A stretch of 32,029 nucleotides of DNA, taken from positions 1 to 32,029 of the forward strand of contig JABDGP010000037.1 in assembly GCA_013285945.1 (NCBI GenBank), read 5' to 3'. The notes beneath the pieces are model-generated. The model worked only from the letters and a program-made list of their open reading frames with translations, did not search any database and was not told the DNA's origin. Both the position numbers and the translations under genes were made by a program. Position 1 is the stretch's first letter. Each line of letters opens with the position of its first letter. This document shows, piece by piece, positions 23,085 through 31,689 of this stretch. This DNA comes from Bacteroidota bacterium. Its GTDB lineage: Bacteria > Bacteroidota > Bacteroidia > Cytophagales > Cyclobacteriaceae.

Positions 23085-24470
23085 ATGTACATCCAACAAC
23101 TTTATACCAATTGTCTGGCCGAAGCGGCATATTATATTGAATCCGATGGAGAAGCTGCCGTCATTGATCCCATTCGCGAAACGGAGCCCTATCTTGAGTT
23201 AGCTGCAGAGCGCGGAGCAGAGATCAAATATATTTTTGAAACACATTTTCACGCTGATTTTGTGAGCGGGCATATCGACTTAAGTAAAAAAACCGGTGCA
23301 AAAATCATCTACGGCCCGATGGCCGAAACAAAATATGAGGTGCTCAACGCGAATGATGGGCAAATTTTCTCGTTGGGTAAGTTAAAAATCAAGACCATGC
23401 ACACGCCCGGCCACACGCCCGAATCGACTTGTTATCTTTTGTTTGATGAAAATGGAAAAGCACACGCTGTGTTTACAGGTGATACTTTATTTGTAGGTGA
23501 TGTAGGGCGTCCCGATTTGCTGGATGGAAAAATGACAAGCGAAGAACTCGCCAGTATGCTTTATGACTCGCTCAATCAAAAGATAAAAACCCTGCCAGAC
23601 GAAGTGATAGTTTATCCGGCGCATGGACCCGGTTCTGCCTGCGGAAAAAATATCGGGAAAGAGACTTTTTCTACTATCGGTGAGCAGAAAAAATTCAACT
23701 ACGCTTTAAAAGCAAAAGACCGGAGTCAGTTTATTAAAGAAGTCACCGATGGCATCATGCCGCCACCCAATTATTTTTTTGAAGATGCGCGCATCAACAA
23801 AGACGGGTACACCTCGGTAGATGATGTTGTGAAACGAAACAACAATCCGCTGACCGCTGATCAATTTGCACAAGCCATTAAAAATGGTGCATTGATTGTA
23901 GACACACGTGAAGCCAATGATTTTGAAAAGGGCTTCATTCCTGGCTCAATCAATATCGGGCTCAATGGACAGTACGCAATCTGGACAGGCACTTTGATCG
24001 ACATCAATCAGGAGCTGTTGCTTGTGACAGAACCAGGCAAGGAGAGTGAATCAGTGTTGCGATTGGCGCGAGTAGGCTATGAAAAAATATTTGGCTACTT
24101 AAATGGCGGTATAGCCTCGTGGAACAAAAATTTAGAGCAGGTAAAATCTATTCAGCCAACGTCAATGAAAAAGGAGATGGCGCTGGGGGCAGAAGTGATT
24201 GACGTGCGCAAGCCTGGTGAGTGGGCTGTAAGTCATGTGAAAGACGCTACGTTTTTGCCACTGGCCAATATGCCTGCAAACCTTAAACCATTGGATAAAA
24301 CCAAATACTATCTCGTTCATTGTGGTGGTGGCTATCGCTCGATGACGGCAATATCACTGATGAAAAGAGATGGCTTCACAAATCTTACCAATATCTATGG
24401 AGGCTTCGGAGCCATTCAAAATGCCGGGCTTGAAGTAGTCAGTGAAGAGGAATCGTTAATCGTTAAATAA
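23085..24470 (+). CDS. Persulfide dioxygenase-like beta-lactamase-fold hydrolase fused to two rhodanese domains
   Basis: 461 residues from ATG 23085 (an upstream GTG at 23067 would add six). Domain 1 (1-240) is an ETHE1-like metallo-beta-lactamase fold with THFHADF (His54, His56, Asp58), TPGHTPES (His110), GDTLFVGDVGRPDL (Asp133) and YPAHG (His180). It is expected to oxidise glutathione-type persulfides to sulfite. Two rhodanese domains follow. The first (about 258-352) has lost its active Cys, with VTEPGKE at that place; the second (about 358-454) keeps it as VHCGGGYRS (Cys413). The protein would link sulfur transfer to sulfide detoxification. tpx follows after 19 bases, probably in the same transcript. 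Confidence 0.92.
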   Translation: MYIQQLYTNCLAEAAYYIESDGEAAVIDPIRETEPYLELAAERGAEIKYIFETHFHADFVSGHIDLSKKTGAKIIYGPMAETKYEVLNANDGQIFSLGKLKIKTMHTPGHTPESTCYLLFDENGKAHAVFTGDTLFVGDVGRPDLLDGKMTSEELASMLYDSLNQKIKTLPDEVIVYPAHGPGSACGKNIGKETFSTIGEQKKFNYALKAKDRSQFIKEVTDGIMPPPNYFFEDARINKDGYTSVDDVVKRNNNPLTADQFAQAIKNGALIVDTREANDFEKGFIPGSINIGLNGQYAIWTGTLIDINQELLLVTEPGKESESVLRLARVGYEKIFGYLNGGIASWNKNLEQVKSIQPTSMKKEMALGAEVIDVRKPGEWAVSHVKDATFLPLANMPANLKPLDKTKYYLVHCGGGYRSMTAISLMKRDGFTNLTNIYGGFGAIQNAGLEVVSEEESLIVK

Positions 24471-24489
24471 TAAATAATAATATACTTTC

Positions 24490-24993
24490 ATGAATCACGC
24501 ACAAACAAAACTTGGGCCGAACACGGCCAACCTCATCGGAACATTGCCGGCTGTAGGCTCAACTGCTCCGGACTTTACGCTCTCAGCAAATGACATGAGC
24601 GACAAACACCTGAAAGACTTTAGTGGCAAAAATGTTATTCTTAATATTTTTCCAAGTGTAGACACCAGCGTTTGCGCTACATCTATTCGTAAGTTTAACG
24701 AGCGCCTTGCATCACTTCCAAATACGGTAGTGCTTTGTATTTCTAAAGACTTACCATTTGCCCAAAAACGGTTTTGCGGAACCGAAGGAATTGATCGTGC
24801 AATAACACTCTCTGACTTTCGTGGATTGGGATTTGGCAAAACGTACGGAATTGAATTAACCGATAGTTCATTTACAGGATTGTTCGCTCGTGCTATTGTG
24901 GTGATCGATCCTTCCGGAAAAATAAAGCATACAGAGTTGGTACCCCAAATCGGTGAAGAACCCAACTACGATGCTGCTTTAAAAGCTATCTAA
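24490..24993 (+). CDS. tpx: Thiol peroxidase Tpx
   Basis: An atypical two-Cys peroxiredoxin reducing hydrogen peroxide and alkyl peroxides. The 167-residue protein shows FPSVDTSVCATS with the peroxidatic Cys62, and KRFCGTEG with the resolving Cys96, both in the spacing typical of Tpx. LVPQIGEEPNYDAAL is the usual C-terminal signature. It is cytoplasmic in appearance. Its position 19 bases after the persulfide dioxygenase gene suggests a joint response to reactive sulfur and peroxide, and a terminator follows. Confidence 0.96.
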   Translation: MNHAQTKLGPNTANLIGTLPAVGSTAPDFTLSANDMSDKHLKDFSGKNVILNIFPSVDTSVCATSIRKFNERLASLPNTVVLCISKDLPFAQKRFCGTEGIDRAITLSDFRGLGFGKTYGIELTDSSFTGLFARAIVVIDPSGKIKHTELVPQIGEEPNYDAALKAI

Positions 24994-25017
24994 TCGACCT
25001 TTAGTTACAGGTTTCGT

Positions 25018-25045
25018 AAGCCCCTTCCGTTGGTAGGGGTTTTTC
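25018..25045 (+). terminator. Rho-independent terminator after tpx
   Basis: Stem AAGCCCCT (25018-25025) / AGGGGTTT (25035-25042), with one G-U pair, a nine-base loop and a following T-tract. Confidence 0.75.
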
Positions 25046-25076
25046 TTTGCACAAAGTTTATTTTGGCTTACCTTTT
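25046..25076 (+). promoter_or_regulatory. Bacteroidetes promoter of the amidohydrolase gene
   Basis: TTTG (25046-25049), 19-base spacer, TACCTTTT (25069-25076), one mismatch from TAnnTTTG; the ATG is at 25099. The -33 box directly abuts the T-tract of the tpx terminator. Confidence 0.55.
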
Positions 25077-25098
25077 CTCTGAAAACTTTCTCTTTCAG

Positions 25099-26361
25099 AT
25101 GAAGAATTTAATTTTTTTATCGTTACTGCCGATTTGTGTGTCCGTCTACTCACAGAATGAGAAGCAATATTATTTAACAGCAGATCGGATCTTTGATGGA
25201 GAAGTTGTTCATTCCGGATGGGCTGTGCTCGTGCAAGGGGATAAAATCATTTCTGTTGGCGCAAAAGAGAAAGTTTTAGCTCCTGCCAATTCGATAAAAA
25301 TTAATTACTCAAACTCTACACTATTGCCTGGGCTCATTGAGGGCCACTCACACTTATTACTTCATCCGTACAATGAAACACCGTGGGACGAGCAGGTGAT
25401 GAAAGAAAGTGATGCTTATCGAGTGGCTCGAGCTACAGTTCATGCCCGAAGTACTTTGCTGGCAGGCTTCACTACAGTGCGTGATCTTGGCTCAGAAGGA
25501 GCAGGCTATGCCGATGTAGAATTAAAGAAAGCTATCAACGATGGAATTATTGTTGGCCCTCGTATGCTTGTGGCAGGTCGTGCTATTGTGGCTACAGGCT
25601 CCTATGGACCCAAAGGCTATGATACTGATATTAAAGTCATGATTGGTGCAGAGGAAGCAGATGGCAGTGATCTCATTCGTGTGACGCGCGATCAAATCGG
25701 TAAAGGCGCTGATGTAGTAAAAGTTTATGCCGATTACCGTTGGGGAAAGAATAACGAACCGATGCCGACATTCTCCATTGAAGAATTAAAGACGATTGTG
25801 GAAACAGCCAAGAGCAGTGGTCGCCCGGTAGTCGCTCACTCATCAACAGCTGAAGGAATGCGAAGAGCGGTAGCGGCAGGCATTGAAACAATTGAACATG
25901 GTGATCAGGGTACGCTGGAAATTTTTCAGTTGATGAAAGAAAAAAACGTTGCACTCTGCCCAACACTGGCTGCCGGAGATGCCGTAGCTCAATACAAAGG
26001 ATGGAAAAAAGGTGTTGACCCCGAGCCGGAAAAAATCAAAAAGAAAAGAGAAAGTTTCAAGGCCGCATTACAGTCAGGCGTAACGATATTGGCTGGTGGC
26101 GATGTTGGTGTATTCGCCCATGGCGATAATGTAAGAGAACTGGAAATGATGGCAGAATATGGAATGGCGACTTCGGATGTTCTAAAATCGGTTACAAGTA
26201 TCAATGCTCATGTATTTCATATTGATAATCAAGTCGGTTCGGTTAAAGAAGGCTTGAAGGCCGATCTCGTTATTGTTTCTGATGATCCAACAAAAAGCAT
26301 TTCTGATTTACGAAAAGTAAAGTTTGTGATGAAAGATGGTGTTGTTTATAAAAAAGATTAG
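25099..26361 (+). CDS. Exported metal-dependent amidohydrolase
   Basis: 420 residues from ATG 25099, which begins a signal peptide (MKNLIFLSLLPICVSVYSQ). The longer start at 25030 would lie in the terminator and promoter of this junction, so I reject it. It is an amidohydrolase-superfamily TIM barrel of the imidazolonepropionase/prolidase-like type: GHSHLL (His83, His85), KVYADYRWG with the likely carboxylated Lys208, VVAHSS (His247), IEHGD (His267) and LAGGDVGV (Asp335). The substrate is not evident; relatives act on N-acyl amino acids, dipeptides or heterocycles. It is followed after 22 bases by another exported enzyme. Confidence 0.92.
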   Translation: MKNLIFLSLLPICVSVYSQNEKQYYLTADRIFDGEVVHSGWAVLVQGDKIISVGAKEKVLAPANSIKINYSNSTLLPGLIEGHSHLLLHPYNETPWDEQVMKESDAYRVARATVHARSTLLAGFTTVRDLGSEGAGYADVELKKAINDGIIVGPRMLVAGRAIVATGSYGPKGYDTDIKVMIGAEEADGSDLIRVTRDQIGKGADVVKVYADYRWGKNNEPMPTFSIEELKTIVETAKSSGRPVVAHSSTAEGMRRAVAAGIETIEHGDQGTLEIFQLMKEKNVALCPTLAAGDAVAQYKGWKKGVDPEPEKIKKKRESFKAALQSGVTILAGGDVGVFAHGDNVRELEMMAEYGMATSDVLKSVTSINAHVFHIDNQVGSVKEGLKADLVIVSDDPTKSISDLRKVKFVMKDGVVYKKD

Positions 26362-26383
26362 CTGTTAAAAAACATTTTAAACT

Positions 26384-27247
26384 ATGAATCGCAAACAAGC
26401 TCTTAAAACTATAGCTGCCACCGCTGCCGGCTCATTGGTTTTACCTCAGGTTGCAAAATCTATGAATACACTTCCCAACGATCTTAAAGGCAAAATCAAC
26501 CATAGTGCATGTCAATGGTGCTACAGTGACATTCCATTGGAAACGCTTTGCGAAGCCGCGAAGGAAATGGGTGTTAAGTCGATTGATTTGCTAAACTCGA
26601 CACAATGGGCAACAGCAACAAAATATGGCCTCACATGCGCCATGGCTTACGCCAGTGACCTTGGATTACAAAAGGGATTCAACGATCTGTCACTGCACGA
26701 AAAGCTAATCGGTGACTATACAACTTACATTCCAAAAGCTGCCGACGCAGGACTGAAGAATGTAATTTGCTTCAGCGGCAACGCCAAGGGGTTAACCTCA
26801 GAAAAAGGTTTGGAGAATTGCGCCCGCGGATTAGAGCCTGTTTTGAAAATTGCTGCGAAGTACAACATCACGGTAAGCATGGAATTGCTCAACAGCAAAG
26901 TGGATCATAAAGACTATCAATGCGATCATACTGAATGGGGAGTTCGACTTTGTGAAAAACTTGGTTCTGAAAATTTCAAGCTGCTCTACGACATTTATCA
27001 TATGCAGATCATGGAAGGTGATGTTATCGCTACCATAACAAAACACATCAAATACATTTCACACTTTCATACGGGTGGAGTACCTGGTCGTCATGAAATT
27101 GACAATACTCAGGAACTGTATTATCCGGCCATTATGGAAGCTATCGTGAAAACAGGGTTTAAAGGTTTTGTAGCTCAGGAGTTTATTCCCAGCAGGCCGG
27201 ATAAACTTGCCTCACTGAAGCAAGGAGTCGGCATTTGTGATGTATAA
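26384..27247 (+). CDS. Exported hydroxypyruvate-isomerase-like TIM-barrel protein
   Basis: A 287-residue protein of the xylose-isomerase-like TIM-barrel group, closest in appearance to hydroxypyruvate isomerase (Hyi). Seen are VSMELLNSKVDH with a likely metal-binding Glu, LLYDIYHMQI, FHTGGVPGRHEID and AQEFIPSRP. The N-terminus MNRKQALKTIAATAAGSLVLP looks like an export signal of Tat type, but with Arg-Lys rather than a twin Arg. Substrate specificity cannot be fixed by eye. Tight spacing with the amidohydrolase suggests joint periplasmic catabolism. A 5-bp hairpin (27273-27286) lies behind it but lacks a T-tract. Confidence 0.88.
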   Translation: MNRKQALKTIAATAAGSLVLPQVAKSMNTLPNDLKGKINHSACQWCYSDIPLETLCEAAKEMGVKSIDLLNSTQWATATKYGLTCAMAYASDLGLQKGFNDLSLHEKLIGDYTTYIPKAADAGLKNVICFSGNAKGLTSEKGLENCARGLEPVLKIAAKYNITVSMELLNSKVDHKDYQCDHTEWGVRLCEKLGSENFKLLYDIYHMQIMEGDVIATITKHIKYISHFHTGGVPGRHEIDNTQELYYPAIMEAIVKTGFKGFVAQEFIPSRPDKLASLKQGVGICDV

Positions 27248-27323
27248 TCTGTCAGGCTTTGATCTATTTAAACCTACCTTAGTAGGCTCTGTCTAATTTG
27301 TTCATACACTAACCAACCAACCT

Positions 27324-27767
27324 ATGAAAACATCAAAGTATTTCGGACTACTAACAGCGGGGCTATTATTAGTCAATGTTGCCGTAAGGGCACAAGATGC
27401 AAGTGACAAAGATCATCAGGAGAAAATGAAAACCCACCACAAGCAGGCAAAAGATCATGCCGGCGCTATTGCGAATGGGCAGTCCAAAACGAAAGCAGAT
27501 CATCAGAAACATGCTGATGAAGCTGATAAAAACCTCGTCGAAGCAAAAAAGCACAATGAAGCATTGCAGGCCAAGGGCGGCAAACATAAAGCATCGCACG
27601 ACGCGATTGCCAAACATCATGCAGAAGCCGGAAAACACTCTAAGGCTATGAAAGACGAAGCGGCAAAGCCAAGTCCTGATGACAAGAAATTAAAAGAGCA
27701 CGCTAAAAATTTCAATGACTCCATGGACAAAGCTGAACAGGAGCGAGAAAAGACAAAAGACAACTAG
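27324..27767 (+). CDS. Secreted His/Lys-rich repeat protein, 147 residues
   Basis: The protein has a signal peptide (about 23 residues, ending VNVAVRAQ) and a mature part made almost only of Lys, Ala, His, Asp and Glu. Three imperfect units of about 30 residues can be seen, anchored at KDHAGAI (His45), KKHNEAL (His77) and GKHSKAM (His105), each ending in a second His block (His60, His92, His126). Thirteen histidines lie in the mature part. It should be helical, coiled-coil-like and soluble in the periplasm. Metal or acid buffering is a guess from composition. The gene stands alone between a catabolic pair and a terminator, with AACCAACCAACC just before the ATG and no convincing promoter. Confidence 0.75.
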   Translation: MKTSKYFGLLTAGLLLVNVAVRAQDASDKDHQEKMKTHHKQAKDHAGAIANGQSKTKADHQKHADEADKNLVEAKKHNEALQAKGGKHKASHDAIAKHHAEAGKHSKAMKDEAAKPSPDDKKLKEHAKNFNDSMDKAEQEREKTKDN

Positions 27768-27787
27768 GTATTGATCCAGTTATAAGT

Positions 27788-27817
27788 AAAGGCCGTTTAG
27801 TCGCGGCCTTTTTTTAT
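27788..27817 (+). terminator. Rho-independent terminator after the His/Lys-rich gene
   Basis: Stem AAAGGCCG (27788-27795) / CGGCCTTT (27804-27811), eight-base loop, followed by more T. It ends ten bases before the convergent sensor gene. Confidence 0.88.
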
Positions 27818-27826
27818 TGTTTTAAT

Positions 27827-30394
27827 TTATGATGTCACTGTTGCCACACTTCCTCTGTTGATGAACTTGCGGAGATAGTTTTCAAATGGCAGCACGAGTA
27901 ATGCAATACCAACCTGAATGAAGAAGTCTATTACCGGTGATGTCTTTATCGATACTTGTGCATTTACAGCAGCCTGAACAAGTTGAATGATCATGATCAC
28001 AGTGAGCATCGAAAGCAGCTGGCTAATCAACCGGTACTTGGTGTTGCCAGCACTCAACCTGATAGACAGAAACACAAGGGAGGCAAAGAAAATAACCTCT
28101 AGCAAATAAAACCACGACTGCCTCCAGTAGGGCGGCTCCACTTCAAGTGTAATCTCATCTGCGGCAGAGATTTTTCCCATCAAATCGCGCGTCTGCACAT
28201 CCACCTTGTAGCTACCCGTGGGCAGATACGAGAAGTTGACAATATTATTGGCACTTGCCCATGTGCTCCAATCACTATTCAGGCCTTTTACCAGATACCG
28301 ATATTCAACAGCTTTCATCCCCAAATAATCGGGTTGAATAAACTCGAAAGCTACTGTACTTTCCAATTGACTTATCTTAATCGATCGCGTTGGAGCAAAT
28401 TTGCTTTGCTGGCCACGCACTTCCCGTAAAAATAGCGGGTATCCATTCTGATTTTGCGATGCTTGTTTTCCCGAGAACTTATACAATTCATTATTGGCAG
28501 TGATCACCCAAAGATTTTCACTCTCGGCCGGTGCGATGTAGCGAATGTTCGAAAACAATCCGAGCCATTCGAGCTTAAGAGCAGCCTGCATTCTCGCATC
28601 AACGGTTCGCCACCGATGACCGTCAAAAAACCAAAAATATCCCGCCGAGGCAAAGTACTTCTTGGGGCCTGGCAACGAATCGTATTTTTTAAATACATTA
28701 TCTTTTATGTCATACCTATGAAAACTTCCTCCAGTTGCCATATACACTTCGCTGCCATACGCAAGCCCCACACTTTCATCGATTGTAGGGTTTGAAAACG
28801 GAACCTCTTCCACAGCTGTTATTTCTCCATCTACCGTTTCAATTTTGATAGCGTTTGTTCTGCCGCAAAGCCAGATATTCTGAAGCTTGTCCTCAAAAAT
28901 GTAGCTGACGTAATCGTCAAGGGTATCCAGTAAATTGGTTTCCTTCCAGCCTTTGGTATTGAATGCAAATGCCTTGATGTTATCGTCAAGTGTGCTGGCA
29001 AGCAATTGACCAAGTGCTTTCGACATATACATTGATCGTACAGGTGCAAGTGTAATCGGTGACGACTTCATTCCATTTAGGGAAGCCACTCCAAAAGTGC
29101 CGGAAGCCAACAGTTGATTATTGGATTCGATCAATTGCGTCACCTTACCATCAATGCCTCCTACTTTTTTATAGGCATAGCCAATGGCTTTTAATACACG
29201 TTTGGTGCTCTTAGTTGGCACTGGAGGCGCTGTAGGTTTGCTCCTCCTCAAAAATGAGAAGAGGCTCTTTTTGGATTTTGATTCATGTCCTTTGGAAGAT
29301 GTTGATTGATCAAAGACCTCTTCGTACTCATCTTGTCTCACTAAAGTGAATAAACCTAGCGTGGTCCCTACATATGTTTGCCCTTGAAATGTCTTAGCGC
29401 ACAACAATTTGCCCTCCAACCCGGGATAATGGCTGTATGATCTGAAGGGCAAGAACGGAGTGATGCGCGTAAACCCATAGTCATGAGCCACCCAAAGCCC
29501 CTGGTTGCGGTCGGCCATCATCGCAAATACTTCATTGTCGGGAAGACCTGTATAGAAATTTGTAATCTCCTGGGTTGTACCTGTTGCAGGGTTGATAAAA
29601 ATAACTCCGCCTCTTAATGTGCCGATCGCGATTAGTTCGTCGCTTAGCCAAGCTGCAGCCACGGGCACATTTCGAAAAAGAAAATCTTTATCTGCCAAGT
29701 TGATCTCTTTCAAGCCGGTGGCACTTGCCAAAAAAAGCCTGCCGCCCGAACCACAAAGCAACGAGATGTTGGAAGCCGAGGTTGCTGTAAAGTCAATAGA
29801 TAGAGCGTCAGGCCAGGGAAAGGAAGGTGAAATGAGTTTGTCTCCTTCGATTTTATAAATCATATCCTCTGACTTCACATAAGCATTGCCGGTGATTTCT
29901 ATGAGCCCGTTAAATTCTTCCTTTGGTTTTGCTTTAATTATAGATTCAATCTTCCCGGTGGCAGCAGACAAAACATAAACTGCACTGCCATTCGCAAAAT
30001 AGACTTTCCCTTTCAGCGACAAACTTGAAAAAATCCGGGTTGCTTCGGGCTGGCCCTGAGAAAGGGCTTGATAACCTTTGACATTGTCTGCACCGATAAC
30101 AAGCTTTCCAAAACCATGAAACCCGCCTGCAAAAACCTCTTGGCCCGAAGTAGCTATCGTAAAGATTGGTCCATTTGTCGAAATCAGTCCCCAGTTGCGG
30201 CCGTCAAATTCGAGCACGCCGCTTTTATTGGCAAAATAAACTACCCCTTTGGCATCCTGCACCATTCCAAAAGTGACATAATTGATGCGTTCGTCATCGG
30301 GAGCATAGTGTGAAAGAAAATAATTGCCTGGCTGGGCGTGCAAGGTTGAGATAACCAAAGTAGCAATGAGCAGGGATAAAAATTTTGTCTTCAT
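27827..30394 (-). CDS. Propeller / Y_Y_Y-domain membrane sensor-like protein without output domain
   Basis: 855 residues from ATG 30394, which begins a signal peptide (MKTKFLSLLIATLVISTLHAQ); the start at 30418 only adds eight residues before it. Residues about 25-660 are beta-propeller-like repeats (GVVYFANKSGVLEFDG, QGLWVAHDYGFTRI, NIWLCGRTN), as in the periplasmic part of two-component hybrid sensors. A Y_Y_Y-type domain follows (about 675-752, VEYRYLVKGLNSDWSTWA). Three membrane helices close the protein (about 761-780, 791-811, 821-838). No histidine kinase, GGDEF or LuxR part follows, only a tail of about 17 residues. A basic Ser/Pro/Lys insert interrupts the propeller at about 363-400. 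It is a separate unit from the caspase gene. Confidence 0.88.
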   Translation of the reverse strand: MKTKFLSLLIATLVISTLHAQPGNYFLSHYAPDDERINYVTFGMVQDAKGVVYFANKSGVLEFDGRNWGLISTNGPIFTIATSGQEVFAGGFHGFGKLVIGADNVKGYQALSQGQPEATRIFSSLSLKGKVYFANGSAVYVLSAATGKIESIIKAKPKEEFNGLIEITGNAYVKSEDMIYKIEGDKLISPSFPWPDALSIDFTATSASNISLLCGSGGRLFLASATGLKEINLADKDFLFRNVPVAAAWLSDELIAIGTLRGGVIFINPATGTTQEITNFYTGLPDNEVFAMMADRNQGLWVAHDYGFTRITPFLPFRSYSHYPGLEGKLLCAKTFQGQTYVGTTLGLFTLVRQDEYEEVFDQSTSSKGHESKSKKSLFSFLRRSKPTAPPVPTKSTKRVLKAIGYAYKKVGGIDGKVTQLIESNNQLLASGTFGVASLNGMKSSPITLAPVRSMYMSKALGQLLASTLDDNIKAFAFNTKGWKETNLLDTLDDYVSYIFEDKLQNIWLCGRTNAIKIETVDGEITAVEEVPFSNPTIDESVGLAYGSEVYMATGGSFHRYDIKDNVFKKYDSLPGPKKYFASAGYFWFFDGHRWRTVDARMQAALKLEWLGLFSNIRYIAPAESENLWVITANNELYKFSGKQASQNQNGYPLFLREVRGQQSKFAPTRSIKISQLESTVAFEFIQPDYLGMKAVEYRYLVKGLNSDWSTWASANNIVNFSYLPTGSYKVDVQTRDLMGKISAADEITLEVEPPYWRQSWFYLLEVIFFASLVFLSIRLSAGNTKYRLISQLLSMLTVIMIIQLVQAAVNAQVSIKTSPVIDFFIQVGIALLVLPFENYLRKFINRGSVATVTS

Positions 30395-30435
30395 TTTTGA
30401 GGATTGGGAGAACGGCAAATTAACGCAACGAGCAG

Positions 30436-30468
30436 AAAATAAAAAAGGTGAGATTATTATCCCACCTT
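30436..30468 (-). terminator. Rho-independent terminator after the caspase-like gene
   Basis: On the minus strand AAGGTG pairs with CACCTT, with one mismatch and an inner 3-bp stem around a four-base loop (30445-30468), then TTTTTATTTT. It separates the cargo-caspase unit from the sensor gene. Confidence 0.8.
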
Positions 30469-30489
30469 CAAGAGTTTGTAACGTGTCTT

Positions 30490-31689
30490 TTATTTGATTA
30501 CAAATATAAAATCGCTGCCGGGAGCATTGTCACCAAATTCTCCTGCGCGGGGCTGTGGCTTCAGCGTTTCCACATACGTGCCAATTTCTCCCACCGAAAG
30601 AATCATGTCTTTGCCGCCTCTGCTTCGCAAAGCTTCAAGAAACTTCCTGGCAAAAGGTGAATTCATTCCGGGCCGTCCGTCTGGCACATATTCTTTGCCA
30701 CCCGAAGTGAGATATCGTCTTGTCTTGTAAGTAAGCTTACGTGTAACCATCTCTGCCTGTGAAGCCTCTTTATAGACTTCCTCGTCAAGGCCTCTATGTG
30801 CGATAGCCTGGTCAAAAGTACCACCAAAGCACACGTCCATAGCTAAGAGAATATGTTCACAAGGAATGTTATTAATTATGGACCTCAGGCGATTGTGCGA
30901 GAGGTAGGTAGTCTTGGCTTCGTCATTAAGTTGTGATTCTTTTGTTACCACAAAGCCTTCACCAAAGGTTTGGTCAAACTGGCCATGTCCTGCAAAGAAA
31001 ATGAATACCTGATCCAGGGGTTTGTATTTCCTTTCTGCGTACTCGCGCAATTTTTTCAAGATAATTGACTGGGTTCCACCTTCAACAACTTCTACTTTGT
31101 ATCCATAGTTTTTCTTGAGCTCATCAGCTATCATCCGGCCATCATTTACCGGGTTGACTAAATCCGGCCAGTTATCATAGTCGTTGGTGGTAAACAAAAT
31201 TGCGTAATCGGTACGATCAAGTTTGCTGGCATCTGTCAATGAGGTTGTCCCCACTCTGATAGTCCGCTGGCTTACAGTTTTCACACCATCTTCATTCTCG
31301 GCAACAATCTCGACCAAATTATTTCCGTCCATAAGCGTGAGGTTTTTCTCAATCACACTCTTGTGCTTTTCAGCTTCGGTAGCTGGCTGAATGCTCATGG
31401 CTCCGCGGGAAGCTGACTCAGCGCTTTCCTTTATTGTAATGGTCACATTCTTGAGCGGTGCAGAAGACTCGATCTCAAACTTGATCTTGTACCTCGCTTC
31501 GCCGGCAAAATTGCTTTCAGCTGTAGGCGTAATCCAGTTGATCACCGGTATTACTGAGTTGACAACCCTTCTGGGGTCACTGAAGTCAACTTCAAATTCG
31601 TTGGTACGTGAACTTACATTTTGAGCATTCATCCCCGTGATGACGCCCAAAGAAAGTACCAAGGCCAGTTGTGTTGTTCTCGTTTTCAT
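30490..31689 (-). CDS. Secreted caspase-like (peptidase C14) protein
   Basis: 399 residues with a signal peptide (about 22 residues, ending GMNAQ). An N-terminal Ig-like beta domain spans about 45-147 (INWITPTAES, YKIKFEIES, VEIVAENEDG). A caspase-hemoglobinase domain follows from about 165: YAILFTTNDYDNWPDL, FIFFAGHGQFD with the catalytic His235, and LLAMDVCFGGTFD with the catalytic Cys287 preceded by Asp285. The dyad is complete, so proteolytic activity is plausible, outside the cytoplasm. There is no T9SS sorting domain at its own C-terminus. Its ATG overlaps the stop of the T9SS cargo gene as TAATG, so the two are probably coupled. Substrate unknown. Confidence 0.92.
   Translation of the reverse strand: MKTRTTQLALVLSLGVITGMNAQNVSSRTNEFEVDFSDPRRVVNSVIPVINWITPTAESNFAGEARYKIKFEIESSAPLKNVTITIKESAESASRGAMSIQPATEAEKHKSVIEKNLTLMDGNNLVEIVAENEDGVKTVSQRTIRVGTTSLTDASKLDRTDYAILFTTNDYDNWPDLVNPVNDGRMIADELKKNYGYKVEVVEGGTQSIILKKLREYAERKYKPLDQVFIFFAGHGQFDQTFGEGFVVTKESQLNDEAKTTYLSHNRLRSIINNIPCEHILLAMDVCFGGTFDQAIAHRGLDEEVYKEASQAEMVTRKLTYKTRRYLTSGGKEYVPDGRPGMNSPFARKFLEALRSRGGKDMILSVGEIGTYVETLKPQPRAGEFGDNAPGSDFIFVIK

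Noticed and set aside
24495..24965. 156-codon frame on the minus strand opposite tpx
   Set aside because: Antisense to a well-supported thiol peroxidase; composition and start context do not support a gene.
25030..25098. N-terminal extension of the amidohydrolase
   Set aside because: It falls in the tpx terminator and the gene's own promoter; ATG 25099 begins a proper signal peptide.
27273..27286. CCTAC/GTAGG hairpin after the Hyi-like gene
   Set aside because: Only five base pairs and no following T-tract; not enough for a terminator call.
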